Origin: Nocardia sputorum
GTDB lineage: Bacteria > Actinomycetota > Actinomycetes > Mycobacteriales > Mycobacteriaceae
Assembly (NCBI RefSeq): GCF_027924405.1
Contig: NZ_AP026978.1
Span: 3,782,001-3,846,000, forward strand
Length of the DNA: 64,000 bases
Reading direction: 5' to 3'
The notes beneath the pieces are model-generated. The model searched no databases, was not told the origin of the DNA, and saw nothing but the letters and a program-made list of their open reading frames with translations. The position numbers and the translations under genes were made by a program. This document shows, one piece after another, positions 54,175 to 63,114 of this stretch (its first letter is position 1; each line of letters begins with the position of its first letter).

Positions 54175-57100
54175 CCGCGAGCCTCACTTTCGATCGATGC
54201 GCCCGCCTGCGGCGTCCCCGCGCCGCGGCGCCGGTGAGATCGATCGGCACGGCACCGGATCGGCTCCTCGACGGGTCCGGTGCAACGCGGTCGGCGATCC
54301 AGTCCGCCAGTCGCCGGACGGTGCCGAGCCGGAAGATGTCCGGGACCGTGAGCGCCGGGGTGAGGTGCCGCAGTCTGCGATGGGCGCGAACCAGGGTCAG
54401 GGAAGTCGCGCCGAGATCGTGGAACGGCGTGGTCATCGCGATGCCGGGGCCGAGCAGATCGCTGAACACCTCGACGATCACCGCCTCCACACGTGCGCGG
54501 GCGGCCGAGGCGGTCGAGGCCGGGGCAGTGAGGACGAGTTCGGCCGCATCGCCGTACTGCGTTTCGGCGGTGAGCCCGGCGGCCGTGGCCGAGGCGTGCA
54601 GTCGGCCGACCCACTCCGCGGCGTGGTCCGCGGCGGCGCCATCGATGGGTTCCACGCGCAGCGTCAGCGTCAGCCCGAGCGCTTCGGCCTGTCGCGCCGC
54701 GTGCAGCAGCCAGTCGTCGACCGGTGTCGACGCCTGCTCCCGGTCCGGAACTCCGGCCGACGCGGCTGCTACCTCGTCGGCCGCGACGACGGTTGACCGC
54801 ACCAGACCTGTTGCCGGCGCGCGCTTCTCGACCGCGGATCGATCATCGTCCGCTGCTGATGCCGCTCGACGGTCTTCGGCGGGTATCCCGGACGCCGCAC
54901 CGGTCGCGTCGCGACGGAACGGGTTCGGCAGCCGGGCATGGTCGACCTTGCCGTTGGACGTCAACGGCAAGGCGTCCAACGGCACCCACCGGGACGGCAC
55001 CATGTATTGCGGCAGGTGCCGCGCCGCGTGGTCGGCGAGTCCCGTGGTGTCCACCGGTGCATCGGCGCCGGTTACGTACGCTACGAGCTGCGGCCGATCG
55101 TCCGCCCCCGGCACCGCCGCCGCCACACAGCGGCGCACGCCCGGATGCCGGGCCAGCACGGCCTCGATCTCTCCCAGTTCGATGCGGTGGCCGCGCACCT
55201 TGACCTGCCGGTCGACGCGGCCGAGAAACTCGATGGTCCCATCGGGACGCCACTTGCCCAGGTCGCCCGTTCGATACAGCCGGAGGCCGAGCCGGTCGTG
55301 GCGGACGAAACGACGCGCGGTCTGCTCGTCGTCGCCGACATACCCGCGCGCCAGACCGGCTCCTCCGATGTGCAGTTCACCGGGCACGCCGACCGGACAG
55401 GGCCGGCCCTCTTCGTCGAGCACGAGGAAGAACTGCGCGCGCAGTGCCGTGCCGTAGGGGATGCTGGTCCATTCGGGCCGCACCTGCCGGATCGGGTGGC
55501 AGATCGACCAGATCGCGGCTTCGGTCGCGCCGCCCAGACTGATGATGCGCACATGCTCGCCGATCACCGCGCGGAGCCGGTCGGGCAGCGACAGCGGAAT
55601 CCAGTCACCGGACAACAGGAATACCCGCAACGAGCGCAACCGCGCCGCGGCCGCCACATCCGCCTCGGCGTATTCGACGAGCATCTCGGCGAGCGCGGGC
55701 GCGGTGTTCCACACCGTGACCTCGTGCGCGGCGACGAGGTCGCACCAGTGCCCCGGATCGCGCAGCCGCTCGGCGTCCGGCACGACCAGCGCCCCGCCCG
55801 CGCCGAGCACGCCGAAGATGTCGTACACGGACAGATCGAAACTCAGCGCCGAGAGGGCCAGGACGCGATCGCTCGGGCCGACGCCGAAGCGGTCGTTGAT
55901 GTCGTCGATGGTCGTGCGCGCGGCGCGATGTTCGATCGCGACGCCCTTCGGCTCACCGGTCGATCCGGAGGTGAAGATGACGTAGGCCAGAGCGTCGTCC
56001 GCGGCCGCCATCGGCTGATCCACGCTCACCGCGCCGGACGTGGCCTCCAGCGGATGCGCGGTGACGTTCGAGGGCAGTTCGACGCCGGGCGCGGCCACGG
56101 CATGGGTGATTCCGGCACGGCGACAGACCGAGGCGATCCTCGCCGCGGGCCACTCGGGCTCGACCGGCACGAATGTCGCTCCCGCCCAGAGCACTCCGTA
56201 GACGGCGACGATCTGGGCCGCCGACTTCGGGGCTATGACCGCGACACGGTCGTCCGGACGGACCCCGGCCGCGATCAGCCGCCCGGCCAGCGTGCGCGCC
56301 CGCGCGGACACCTCGTCGTGCGTCAGCGTCTCCCGGCTGGACAGCACCGCCGCCGCCCCGGGCCGCGCCGCCGACTGCTCGCGCTGCGGGTCGATGAGCA
56401 GCCCGGCGCCGAGCCCGGATGGAAGCGGCTGCGTCTGCTCGAAATGCGGATTCCAACCCAGGTCGACGGCTTCCCACGCCTCGTCGTCCTCCGCCAGGCG
56501 ACGCAACAGGCGGGCATGGGCGCACAGCATCCGGGCCACGAAGTCGGCCGGGAAGGCCGCTTCGACCGCGTCCCAGGCCAGCCGGAGCCCGCCCGCCTCG
56601 TCCCACACGATGTGGTCGAGGGTCACCTGCGGGGTCTGCGACACGCCGAAGATCTCGTCGCCCAGCCATCCCGCCGCCGCCCCGTCGGCCTGGCCCAGCC
56701 CGACACCGCTGGTGAAGACCACCGGGTAGCGCGGTGCCAGGTCGGGGACCTGCTCGCGCTGGACCTCGACACCGCTGTAGGAACGGTGCTCCAGATCGGC
56801 CCAGAACCGCGCGTTCACGCGGCGGGCGAAATCGGTGAAGCCCTGCCACGACTCCGGGTCCGGCGACGGCATCTCGACCAGCGCGGTGGTGCTGAAATCC
56901 CCCACCACCCCGTCGATGTCCACGTGGTCGGGACGATCGAAGAGGGTCGCGTTGAGGCAGAACGCGTCGGTGGCGCCCCAGCGGGACAGGGTCAGGCCGA
57001 AGGCGGCGAGCAGCACGGCGGTGGGACTGAGTCCGCGCCGCGCCGCGTGGGCGGTGAGCGCCGACCAGTGAGCTGGACTCAGCCGTTCCTCATGGCGGCG

Positions 57101-58063
57101 GAAACGGGCGGTGCGAATGGTTTCCGGCGCGGCGGCGTAGGGCAACCGGGGACCGGGCGGCAGCGCGGCCAGGCGGTGTCGCCAGTACGCCTTGTCCCGC
57201 TCTCGCCGCTCTGTTTCGGACGCCCGGCGTGCGCGCAGTACGCGAAGGAACGTGGTGGAAGGCGCGCGCAACGCGGCCTCGGGATCGGCGAGGAACAGTC
57301 CCCACTCGCGCATGAGCTGGATCCAGCTCGCCATGTCCAGCATCATGATGTCGAAGCCGACGAACAGCCGCATCGCACCGGACGGCAGGAGTGCTGCGTG
57401 GATGTCGAACAACGGTCCGGTCGTGGCATCGCGCACCTGATGCGACTTCTCCTGCCGCAGCCGCGCCAGTTCGGCGGAGGCGTCGCTTCCGTCCCGTAGA
57501 TCGGTGATCCCGATGCGGTAAGGATCTCCCGCCGGTAGCACCCGTTGCCTGCCGTCGTCGGTGACGACGGCTCGCAGCATGTCGTGACGCGTGACGACCT
57601 TGTTCCACGCCGCCTCGAGGGTGGCGACCTCCGACCACGCGTCCGCCGCCACGAACCGTTCCGGATCGCGGTCGAACTCGAAGTAGTAGAACGTGGCCAC
57701 CCCGCCCAGTGGCATGCCTTCCTCGCGGCCGACCCAGTAGGACGCCTGGATCGGAGTGAGCTCCTCCTCGTCGACGGCGTCGGGCACCTCGGCGGTCGGC
57801 GGCTCGGCATCGGGGCCGGGCGGGTGATCGGTTGTCCCGCCGCGCTTCTCGACTTCGGCGGTCAGGGTTTCGATCGTGGCTCCGACGAAGGAGGCGAGCG
57901 GAACGCGGACCCCCGTGCGTTCGGCCAGGCGCACATGCAGACGGGCGGCGAGGAACGAATCCAGTCCGAGCTCCTGCAACGGCCGCCGTGCCTCGATCTC
58001 GTGCGCGTCGATTCCCAGAACCGTTGCAGCGCAACGGCGAACTTCATCCACGGTGGTCGCCAT
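54161..58063 (-). CDS. NRPS: CP-Cy-A(Cys)-PCP (1300 aa)
   Basis: An N-terminal carrier (1-75, Ser36 in ELGLDSF) is followed by a cyclization domain (~101-535) with intact DxxxxD (Asp238, Asp243), VGDFSTT and [10 protein letters not shown]. An A domain (~560-1045) has [30 protein letters not shown] and [11 protein letters not shown]. The ten pocket residues read D-L-Y-N-L-S-L-I-W-K (743, 744, 747, 786, 816, 818, 843, 851, 852, 1039), the cysteine code of yersiniabactin/pyochelin-type domains. A ~140-residue segment of unknown nature precedes the last PCP (Ser1221 in LGATS). It starts an acyl-thiazoline by condensing and cyclising cysteine onto a carrier-bound starter. No enzyme to load the first carrier is in the window. 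Confidence 0.92.
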   Translation of the reverse strand: MATTVDEVRRCAATVLGIDAHEIEARRPLQELGLDSFLAARLHVRLAERTGVRVPLASFVGATIETLTAEVEKRGGTTDHPPGPDAEPPTAEVPDAVDEEELTPIQASYWVGREEGMPLGGVATFYYFEFDRDPERFVAADAWSEVATLEAAWNKVVTRHDMLRAVVTDDGRQRVLPAGDPYRIGITDLRDGSDASAELARLRQEKSHQVRDATTGPLFDIHAALLPSGAMRLFVGFDIMMLDMASWIQLMREWGLFLADPEAALRAPSTTFLRVLRARRASETERRERDKAYWRHRLAALPPGPRLPYAAAPETIRTARFRRHEERLSPAHWSALTAHAARRGLSPTAVLLAAFGLTLSRWGATDAFCLNATLFDRPDHVDIDGVVGDFSTTALVEMPSPDPESWQGFTDFARRVNARFWADLEHRSYSGVEVQREQVPDLAPRYPVVFTSGVGLGQADGAAAGWLGDEIFGVSQTPQVTLDHIVWDEAGGLRLAWDAVEAAFPADFVARMLCAHARLLRRLAEDDEAWEAVDLGWNPHFEQTQPLPSGLGAGLLIDPQREQSAARPGAAAVLSSRETLTHDEVSARARTLAGRLIAAGVRPDDRVAVIAPKSAAQIVAVYGVLWAGATFVPVEPEWPAARIASVCRRAGITHAVAAPGVELPSNVTAHPLEATSGAVSVDQPMAAADDALAYVIFTSGSTGEPKGVAIEHRAARTTIDDINDRFGVGPSDRVLALSALSFDLSVYDIFGVLGAGGALVVPDAERLRDPGHWCDLVAAHEVTVWNTAPALAEMLVEYAEADVAAAARLRSLRVFLLSGDWIPLSLPDRLRAVIGEHVRIISLGGATEAAIWSICHPIRQVRPEWTSIPYGTALRAQFFLVLDEEGRPCPVGVPGELHIGGAGLARGYVGDDEQTARRFVRHDRLGLRLYRTGDLGKWRPDGTIEFLGRVDRQVKVRGHRIELGEIEAVLARHPGVRRCVAAAVPGADDRPQLVAYVTGADAPVDTTGLADHAARHLPQYMVPSRWVPLDALPLTSNGKVDHARLPNPFRRDATGAASGIPAEDRRAASAADDDRSAVEKRAPATGLVRSTVVAADEVAAASAGVPDREQASTPVDDWLLHAARQAEALGLTLTLRVEPIDGAAADHAAEWVGRLHASATAAGLTAETQYGDAAELVLTAPASTASAARARVEAVIVEVFSDLLGPGIAMTTPFHDLGATSLTLVRAHRRLRHLTPALTVPDIFRLGTVRRLADWIADRVAPDPSRSRSGAVPIDLTGAAARGRRRRAHRSKVRLADVVR

Positions 58064-58072
58064 CTCCAGCCC

Positions 58073-58101
58073 TTGCTCGGCAAATCCAACGCGCTTACAC
58101 T
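58073..58101 (+). promoter_or_regulatory. Sigma-A-type promoter of the aldo/keto reductase gene
   Basis: TTGCTC (58073-58078) and TACACT (58096-58101) are separated by 17 bases. Transcription would begin about at the ATG of 58110, giving a leaderless mRNA, which fits the lack of a ribosome site there. Confidence 0.5.
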
Positions 58102-58105
58102 AACC
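58093..58105. promoter_or_regulatory. Degenerate IdeR/DmdR1-like box on both -10 elements
   Basis: Read on the minus strand, the 13 bases GGTTAGTGTAAGC match 10 positions of the iron-box core GGTTAGGCTAACC. One half site is perfect (GGTTAG) and the other poor. It sits exactly on the overlapping -10 elements of the operon and the reductase. It is suggestive only. Confidence 0.3.
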
Positions 58106-58126
58106 AGTAATGACAATCTTTTTCAA
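58097..58126 (-). promoter_or_regulatory. Divergent promoter of the NRPS operon, overlapping the reductase promoter
   Basis: On the minus strand TTGAAA (58126-58121) is followed after 18 bases by TAGTGT (58102-58097). This would place the start site about 25 bases before the NRPS ATG. The -10 elements of the two opposing promoters overlap, so one bound protein could silence both. Confidence 0.45.
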
Positions 58127-59195
58127 CAATGCGTTGGACTGCTACCGGTTGCTGGGTCGGTCGGGACTGCGCGTATCACCGATGGCGTTGGGTACGTTGA
58201 CCTTCGGATCCGCCTGGGGATGGGGAGCGGACAAAGGGGAAGCCCGGCGAATCTTCGACGCGTATGTCACCCGCGGCGGCAACTTCTTCGACACCGCGGG
58301 CAACTACACCGGCGGCACCGCCGAGGAATGGCTCGGCGAGTTCGCCTCGACCGACCGGGACGCCCTCGTCCTCGCGACCAAGTACTCCGCGCTGCGACGG
58401 CTCACCGACCCGAACTCCGGCGGCAACCATCGCAAGAACATGATCGCGTCGGTCGAGGCGAGCCTGCGCCGCCTGCGCACCGATTATCTCGACCTGCTCT
58501 ATCTGCACCTGTGGGACGACCGGACACCGGCCGAGGAAATCCTGCGCGGCATGGACGATCTGGTGCGCACGGGCAAAGTGCTGTACGTCGGCATCTCGAA
58601 CACCCCCGCCTGGCAGATCGCCCGCATGCAAACCATCGCCGATCTGCGCGGCTGGACGCCGATGATCGCCGTTCAGCTCGAGTACAACGTGGCCGAGCGC
58701 ACCGCGGAGCACGACATGCTGCCGATGGCGCGGGAACTCGGCCTCGGCGTCGTCGCCTGGTCGCCACTGGCGGGTGGCGTCCTCACCGGCAAGTACACCC
58801 GCGCCGACCTGCCGCCGGACGCACGCAAGCCGACGCTGGGCACCTCCCGCAAGGACCTGATCGTCGCCGGCGAGGGTCTCACCGATCGAAGCTTGGCCAT
58901 AGCCGATTCCGTGCGCCGCGTCGCCGCGGAACTCGGCCGCTCACCGGCGCAGGTGGCCCTCGCGTGGACGCTGCGGCACCCCGATGTCACCGCGCCCGTC
59001 CTCGGCGCACGCACCCTCGCGCAACTCGAGGACAATCTCGGCGCGTTGACGGTGCAGTTCGACGAGCACCATCTCGACCAGCTCCGGGAAGCGTCTGCCA
59101 TCACCGCGGGCTATCCGCACAACGTCCTCGCGCGCCCCATGGCGCGCCGGACCCTTGTCGGAGACATGCGCGTCGAAACGCGCTCCAGGTCCTGA
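58110..59195 (+). CDS. Aldo/keto reductase
   Basis: A 361-aa AKR of the YajO/Tas-like group. The tetrad is visible: Asp in GNFFDTAGNY, Tyr in the same segment, Lys in VLATKYS and His in LLYLHLWDD. The NADPH-binding C-terminal loop is VLGARTLAQLEDNLGAL. It starts at ATG 58110 on a probable leaderless transcript and shares 46 bases of upstream DNA with the NRPS operon. A likely role is reduction of a ketone of the assembly-line product, replacing the missing ketoreductase domain; that is inference. Confidence 0.85.
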   Translation: MTIFFNNALDCYRLLGRSGLRVSPMALGTLTFGSAWGWGADKGEARRIFDAYVTRGGNFFDTAGNYTGGTAEEWLGEFASTDRDALVLATKYSALRRLTDPNSGGNHRKNMIASVEASLRRLRTDYLDLLYLHLWDDRTPAEEILRGMDDLVRTGKVLYVGISNTPAWQIARMQTIADLRGWTPMIAVQLEYNVAERTAEHDMLPMARELGLGVVAWSPLAGGVLTGKYTRADLPPDARKPTLGTSRKDLIVAGEGLTDRSLAIADSVRRVAAELGRSPAQVALAWTLRHPDVTAPVLGARTLAQLEDNLGALTVQFDEHHLDQLREASAITAGYPHNVLARPMARRTLVGDMRVETRSRS

Positions 59196-59227
59196 CACCC
59201 AGCACCGACACCCCCGAGGAAACGATC

Positions 59228-59842
59228 TTGGCTCTCTTCGACCTGTTCGTCGACCACCTGCTGCGCCGACCGCGAGGGCCGCTGGCCCGGCGGATGTGGC
59301 GGGACATGAAGTCCCACCACGACATCTTCCGGGACACGCTGGCGGCGCTGCACCTCACCCCCGACGACCGGCTTCTCGAAATCGGCTGCGGCGGCGGCAC
59401 CTTCGCCGCACGAGCGCTCGAGTCGGGCTGCCGGACGACCGCGGTGGATCACAGCGCCGACATGGTGGCGCTCACGAAGTCGGCGAACGCGGACGCCGTG
59501 CGCGAGGGCCGGCTCGAGGTCGTCGAGGCGGCCGCCGAATCGTTGCCTCTGCCGGATCGGCACTTCACCTGCGCCACCGCGATGAACGTGTTGTTCTTCG
59601 TCTCCGTGCCCGCCATGCTCGCCGAACTGCATCGCGTGCTCGCGCCCGGCGGACGCCTCGTCCTGCACACCGTCGCACCCGAGCCGCCGCGCTCGGTCAT
59701 GCCCGCGCCGCTGGCGGGACGCGTGCGCTTGCACTCCGACACCGAACTCGTCGCCATGCTCGAGGCGGCAGGCTTTCACCAACCGCGCGTCGAGCGGGTC
59801 GACGGCGCCTACCAGCTCGTCACGGCCTCATGTCCGCCCTGA
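59228..59842 (+). CDS. Class I SAM-dependent methyltransferase
   Basis: A 204-aa methyltransferase (methyltransf_11 type): DDRLLEIGCGGGTFAARALESG (SAM motif I), AVDHSADMVALT, ESLPLPDRHFTCATAMNVLFFV and LHRVLAPGGRLVLH (motif III region). No ATG or GTG begins the frame; TTG 59228 is chosen because GAGGAA lies about 7 bases upstream and the sequence begins well ahead of the fold. It lies 32 bases after the aldo/keto reductase and is the fourth methyltransferase of the locus. Confidence 0.8.
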   Translation: MALFDLFVDHLLRRPRGPLARRMWRDMKSHHDIFRDTLAALHLTPDDRLLEIGCGGGTFAARALESGCRTTAVDHSADMVALTKSANADAVREGRLEVVEAAAESLPLPDRHFTCATAMNVLFFVSVPAMLAELHRVLAPGGRLVLHTVAPEPPRSVMPAPLAGRVRLHSDTELVAMLEAAGFHQPRVERVDGAYQLVTASCPP

Positions 59843-60151
59843 AGTCCCCGCGGGTCTCGGCGTGCTCCTTCACCGGGCGCGCCACAGCGAAACGGCGAGC
59901 GTCGAGACATCCAGCGCCGTCTCCGAGATCGAGATTCTCCCTATAGGAGAATACTTGTGCGGAAGGACCCCGCACACGACAGGGATTTCGGTGACCCCTT
60001 GCGGCGCGCACCGATGAGCGAGGTAATCGATGAGTGCGGGGTTCGTATCCCGCCCCGTCGCCGGATCGCTCGCTCCGGCGGCCTGAGCATCCGTCGACAA
60101 CCGAAACGGCCGGGCAGGGAGGCGCCCGGCACGACGACAGCGAGGTTCGTC
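59843..60151 (+). other. Intergenic region with operator-like palindrome, no gene
   Basis: No supportable ORF here. A 19-base inverted repeat lies at 59934-59952 and the promoter of the small secreted-peptide gene should lie downstream of it. Confidence 0.5.
59934..59952. promoter_or_regulatory. Inverted repeat ATTCTCC-N5-GGAGAAT
   Basis: Seven-base perfect arms around CTATA. The symmetry and A+T-rich centre resemble operators of small dimeric repressors more than a terminator, because the stem is weak. It lies 92 bases past the methyltransferase stop and 200 bases before the secreted-peptide gene. No obvious cognate regulator adjoins it. Confidence 0.35.
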
Positions 60152-60361
60152 ATGAACAAGAAGTTGCACGCCGGGGTGGTCGCGCTGGCGCTAGCTCCCG
60201 CCATCGCCGCCGCTTCCGGCACGGCCACCGCCGAATCCGCGCCCGCTCCCGGCACGGAGCAACGACACGAAGCCATGGCCGGGTTCTCCGCCCCGCCGTG
60301 TTTACCGTGGATCCTTCCGCCCGCAGTGAACGTCAACGCGTTCTTGATCTGTCTCGCGTGA
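60152..60361 (+). CDS. Small secreted peptide (69 aa precursor)
   Basis: ATG 60152 opens a 69-codon frame with a clear signal peptide (MNKKLHAGVVALALAPAIAA, cleavage near TATA-ES). The mature part is about 40 residues, Pro-rich, with two cysteines (SAPPCLPWILPPAVNVNAFLICLA). Family unknown. Such peptides are common in mycolata and their role is mostly unstudied. It converges with the LigD-like gene 9 bases later. Confidence 0.6.
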   Translation: MNKKLHAGVVALALAPAIAAASGTATAESAPAPGTEQRHEAMAGFSAPPCLPWILPPAVNVNAFLICLA

Positions 60362-60369
60362 CCCCGGTA

Positions 60370-61311
60370 TCAGCCGGAGGGCGGCGTGTCCGCACCCGCA
60401 CGGCGCGCGCGGGCGCGCCGTTTACCCTCGTGCATCGCCTGCACCCGGGCCACCGGGATGGTGTGGCCCTCGGCGATCAAATCGTCCGGAAGCCGTTGCG
60501 GCGCGGGCATTTCGGTTCGCCAAGGATCGCGGTCCGCCAGCCGGGTCAGCGCGGGTCGCAGAGTGAAGTCCGTCGGCGTCACCTCGTCGAGCTGCGACCA
60601 CGTGAGCGGGAAGGACACCGGCGTTCCGGGGCGGATACGGGGACTGTAGGCCGCGACCACAGTCGCGCCACCCGCGCGCGTCGAGTCGAGGAACACCTTC
60701 CCCGCACGGTCTTCTTTGATGAACGCCGTGGTGGCGAGGTCCGGGTCCAGCCGCTCGGCTCGGGCCGCGATCGCGCGAGTGGCCGCGGCGGCATCCTCGA
60801 CCGGCGTGCCCGGCTCGACCGGGACGAACACGTGCACGCCTTTCGCGCCACTGGTCTTCACCGCACCCGCCAAACCGTCGTTCGCCAGCGCCGTACGGAT
60901 CAACTTCGCCGCGTCCGCGGCGTGCCGGAAGGTCTGCCCGGGTGAGGGATCGAGGTCGAGCACCAGATGTGTCGGACCGAGAGCATGGTCGGCGGGCAGC
61001 AGCGTCGGGTGGTACTCCACCGCGCGCTGATTGCCGAACCACAACAGGGTGCGCACGTCGTCGCACAACGCATAGGAGATCTCGCGCCGGGAACTCTCTG
61101 CCCACACCGTCACCCGCCGGACCCACTCCGGCGTGTACTTCGGCAGGTTCTTCTGCATAAACGCGGGCTGACCAGGCCGGATTCGCACCACCGACAGCGG
61201 CCGGTCGCGCAATACAGCGACCAGCCGCTCCCCGACCGCCTCGAGATAGTCGATCAGATCCCGCTTGGTCGCCTCCGCACCGTCGAACAGCGGCTGATCG
61301 AGATTGGACAT
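60370..61311 (-). CDS. LigD-type polymerase (primase-like) domain protein
   Basis: A 313-aa stand-alone polymerase of the archaeo-eukaryotic primase superfamily as in bacterial NHEJ. The catalytic Asp pair is in HLVLDLDPSPGQTFRHAA, followed by KTSGAKGVHVFVPVEPG and STRAGGATVVAAYSPRIRPGTPVSFPLTW, all hallmark segments of LigD PolDom. No ligase or nuclease domain is attached. ATG 61311 is used; a GTG two codons upstream is possible. The enzyme adds nucleotides at broken ends during non-homologous end joining. Confidence 0.88.
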   Translation of the reverse strand: MSNLDQPLFDGAEATKRDLIDYLEAVGERLVAVLRDRPLSVVRIRPGQPAFMQKNLPKYTPEWVRRVTVWAESSRREISYALCDDVRTLLWFGNQRAVEYHPTLLPADHALGPTHLVLDLDPSPGQTFRHAADAAKLIRTALANDGLAGAVKTSGAKGVHVFVPVEPGTPVEDAAAATRAIAARAERLDPDLATTAFIKEDRAGKVFLDSTRAGGATVVAAYSPRIRPGTPVSFPLTWSQLDEVTPTDFTLRPALTRLADRDPWRTEMPAPQRLPDDLIAEGHTIPVARVQAMHEGKRRARARRAGADTPPSG

Positions 61312-61421
61312 CGCCACACCGTGGCGCACCTCTTCCTGGCCCACCGGGCCACCATGCCCGCCCACGCCACCGAGGTCAACCCGCCACACGCGGCGATGAC
61401 GCGGCCGCGATCTCCCGCGAC

Positions 61422-62648
61422 CTATGCCCGCGCGGTATCGCCGTACTCCACCATTCCGGAAGTCGTCGGATAGAGCCCGAAATGCCGGTTTCTGCTCGAC
61501 GCCGTATCCGTCGATCGAGCCACCGACACAGCCATGAGGGTGACGAGGACGGCCAGCACCACAGCGACTGCCACGCCGATCGCCCTGCGCGGGACCGGAT
61601 CCGAGACGGGGACCGGCGGCGGCAAACCCCCGAACCCGCCATAGGGCCGGTAACGTTTCACCGACTCCAGCACATATTCGCTTCCGCCCGAATATCGGTC
61701 GGTGGTGAAGGAGATGGATCCGCCGTCTTTACCTGCGTTACGGTAGGCTTCCACTTTCAGATCGCAGATGAGCAGTTGTCCCGTTCCGCTGTCCCAGCGA
61801 GGCCAACCGCTGGCGTGGCTGTACTTCCGCTGTATCAGAGGGTCGACCATCCGCGCGACGAGGAAGACGCTTTTCCCGGTGGGATATATCGCCAACCTGT
61901 CGATATCGCGCCACGAGAAGCGATGGACGACGCCGACTTTGCGGACCTCGACGCCGCCCGCATCGATCGCCAGTTTGTCACCGCGGCTGATCATGTAGAA
62001 ATGCCCGGAGACGACGGAGACGCCGAAGAGCACCGAGAGCAGATCGCGCAGTTCACCGTGCACTCGGAATACGAACCAGACGAACAGCGGGATCGCGATG
62101 CCAGCGATCGCCACGTTGAGATACGTGCTGGCGCTCTCGCCGGTGTCGGGAAACACGGTGCCGCTGTCGGTCCTGCGCTCGGGGACGGATTGCGCGACGA
62201 GACCATCGACGATGCGGACCAGCCTGTCCGTATCGTCGTCGTAAACCTCGGACCTGATCCGAACAGTGTTGTGCTCGAGCAAATTCCGGATGCTCGGTGG
62301 CAACTCGTCCGGGTGGGGCAGTCTGGCATCGTCCACCAGAAGCGGGAGTATCACCTTGCCCAGGCTCAGCGCCGTCTCGATCTCCATGCGTACCGGGTCG
62401 TCGGGTGCGTGCAATCGGCTCTTGTTGTGGGCGCTGAGCCACTCCGACCCGATGACCACGATGACCACAGCCGATCCGGCGATGGCTTGGACAATCGCCT
62501 GACGAAAGGGAACCCCGACGTCGATCGAGTCCCGGTCGAAGAAAGTCAGGTCGTCCGGGAGCTCCTTTTCGAAGGTGGCGCGCAGCCGACCGACGAAGTG
62601 GTGAGTGCCGTCCCGGCGATAGCTGAGAAATATCCGATAGCGATTCAT
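61422..62648 (-). CDS. Membrane-anchored TIR-domain protein
   Basis: A 408-aa protein. Residues 1-150 are a TIR domain: YRIFLSYRRDG (box 1), TFFDRDSIDVGVPFRQAI, VVIVVIGSEWLS and DDPVRMEIETALSLGKVILPLLVDD. Glu89 is the probable NADase glutamate. Two helices (~176-197, 199-220) follow, then a beta-rich PH-like segment (~225-332: DAGGVEVRKVGVVHRFSWRDIDRLAIYP), a Gly/Pro linker and a third helix (~355-377). TIR proteins often cleave NAD during anti-phage or stress responses. Anchoring to the membrane with a PH-like sensor is unusual. No partner gene is adjacent. Confidence 0.8.
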   Translation of the reverse strand: MNRYRIFLSYRRDGTHHFVGRLRATFEKELPDDLTFFDRDSIDVGVPFRQAIVQAIAGSAVVIVVIGSEWLSAHNKSRLHAPDDPVRMEIETALSLGKVILPLLVDDARLPHPDELPPSIRNLLEHNTVRIRSEVYDDDTDRLVRIVDGLVAQSVPERRTDSGTVFPDTGESASTYLNVAIAGIAIPLFVWFVFRVHGELRDLLSVLFGVSVVSGHFYMISRGDKLAIDAGGVEVRKVGVVHRFSWRDIDRLAIYPTGKSVFLVARMVDPLIQRKYSHASGWPRWDSGTGQLLICDLKVEAYRNAGKDGGSISFTTDRYSGGSEYVLESVKRYRPYGGFGGLPPPVPVSDPVPRRAIGVAVAVVLAVLVTLMAVSVARSTDTASSRNRHFGLYPTTSGMVEYGDTARA

Positions 62649-62853
62649 GTACCCCCCTCTTTCCCCGAACGAGACTTCTGACGAGCCTCGATGCGTCGCG
62701 AGATCTTGAACGGCATTATCGCGTCGACTTCAGCGAAAAGTCAGCCGATGGAGATTCTCCTCGCCGATCCCCGGCAGCACGAAACCAGAACCGCGCTCCT
62801 CCCTTGCCGGGCGGTAAAAGTCCGGTTGCCACCCTTGCCAGTACCACAGACCA

Positions 62854-63033
62854 ATAGGTCTATTCGTCGTTCCCGCCCTGGACGCCAAGCGCGACCCGCA
62901 GGAGATCAAGGACTACGTCAAAGCGAACCTCGCCCGCCACAAGGTTCCCCGTGATGTGGTGTTCCTCGATGAACTGCCACGCAACGCCACCGGCAAGCTG
63001 GTGCGCCGCCAACTGGAGCAGGCCGAGATCTAG
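62854..63033 (+). pseudogene. Acyl-CoA synthetase C-terminal remnant
   Basis: From about 62860 the frame reads DPQEIKDYVKANLARHKVPRDVVFLDELPRNATGKLVRRQLEQ and stops. This is the last ~55 residues of an AMP-forming acyl-CoA ligase, with the catalytic lysine motif (NATGK). The rest of the gene is missing and no start codon precedes it, so it is a fragment. Confidence 0.75.
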
Positions 63034-63114
63034 CGTCGGGCGACGATCCGCCTCGACCCGGCCGTCGAGGCGGAGAACCGGCGGCGCACACCGCGCCTCG
63101 TCGCCCGGGGCCGG

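Noticed and set aside
39523..59842. Assignment of the cluster to nocobactin, yersiniabactin or thiolactomycin
   Set aside because: The gene content differs: no salicylate ligase, no lysine-activating or hydroxylating genes, no thiazolinyl reductase, no iterative PKS/P450 pair. A product name would be a guess.
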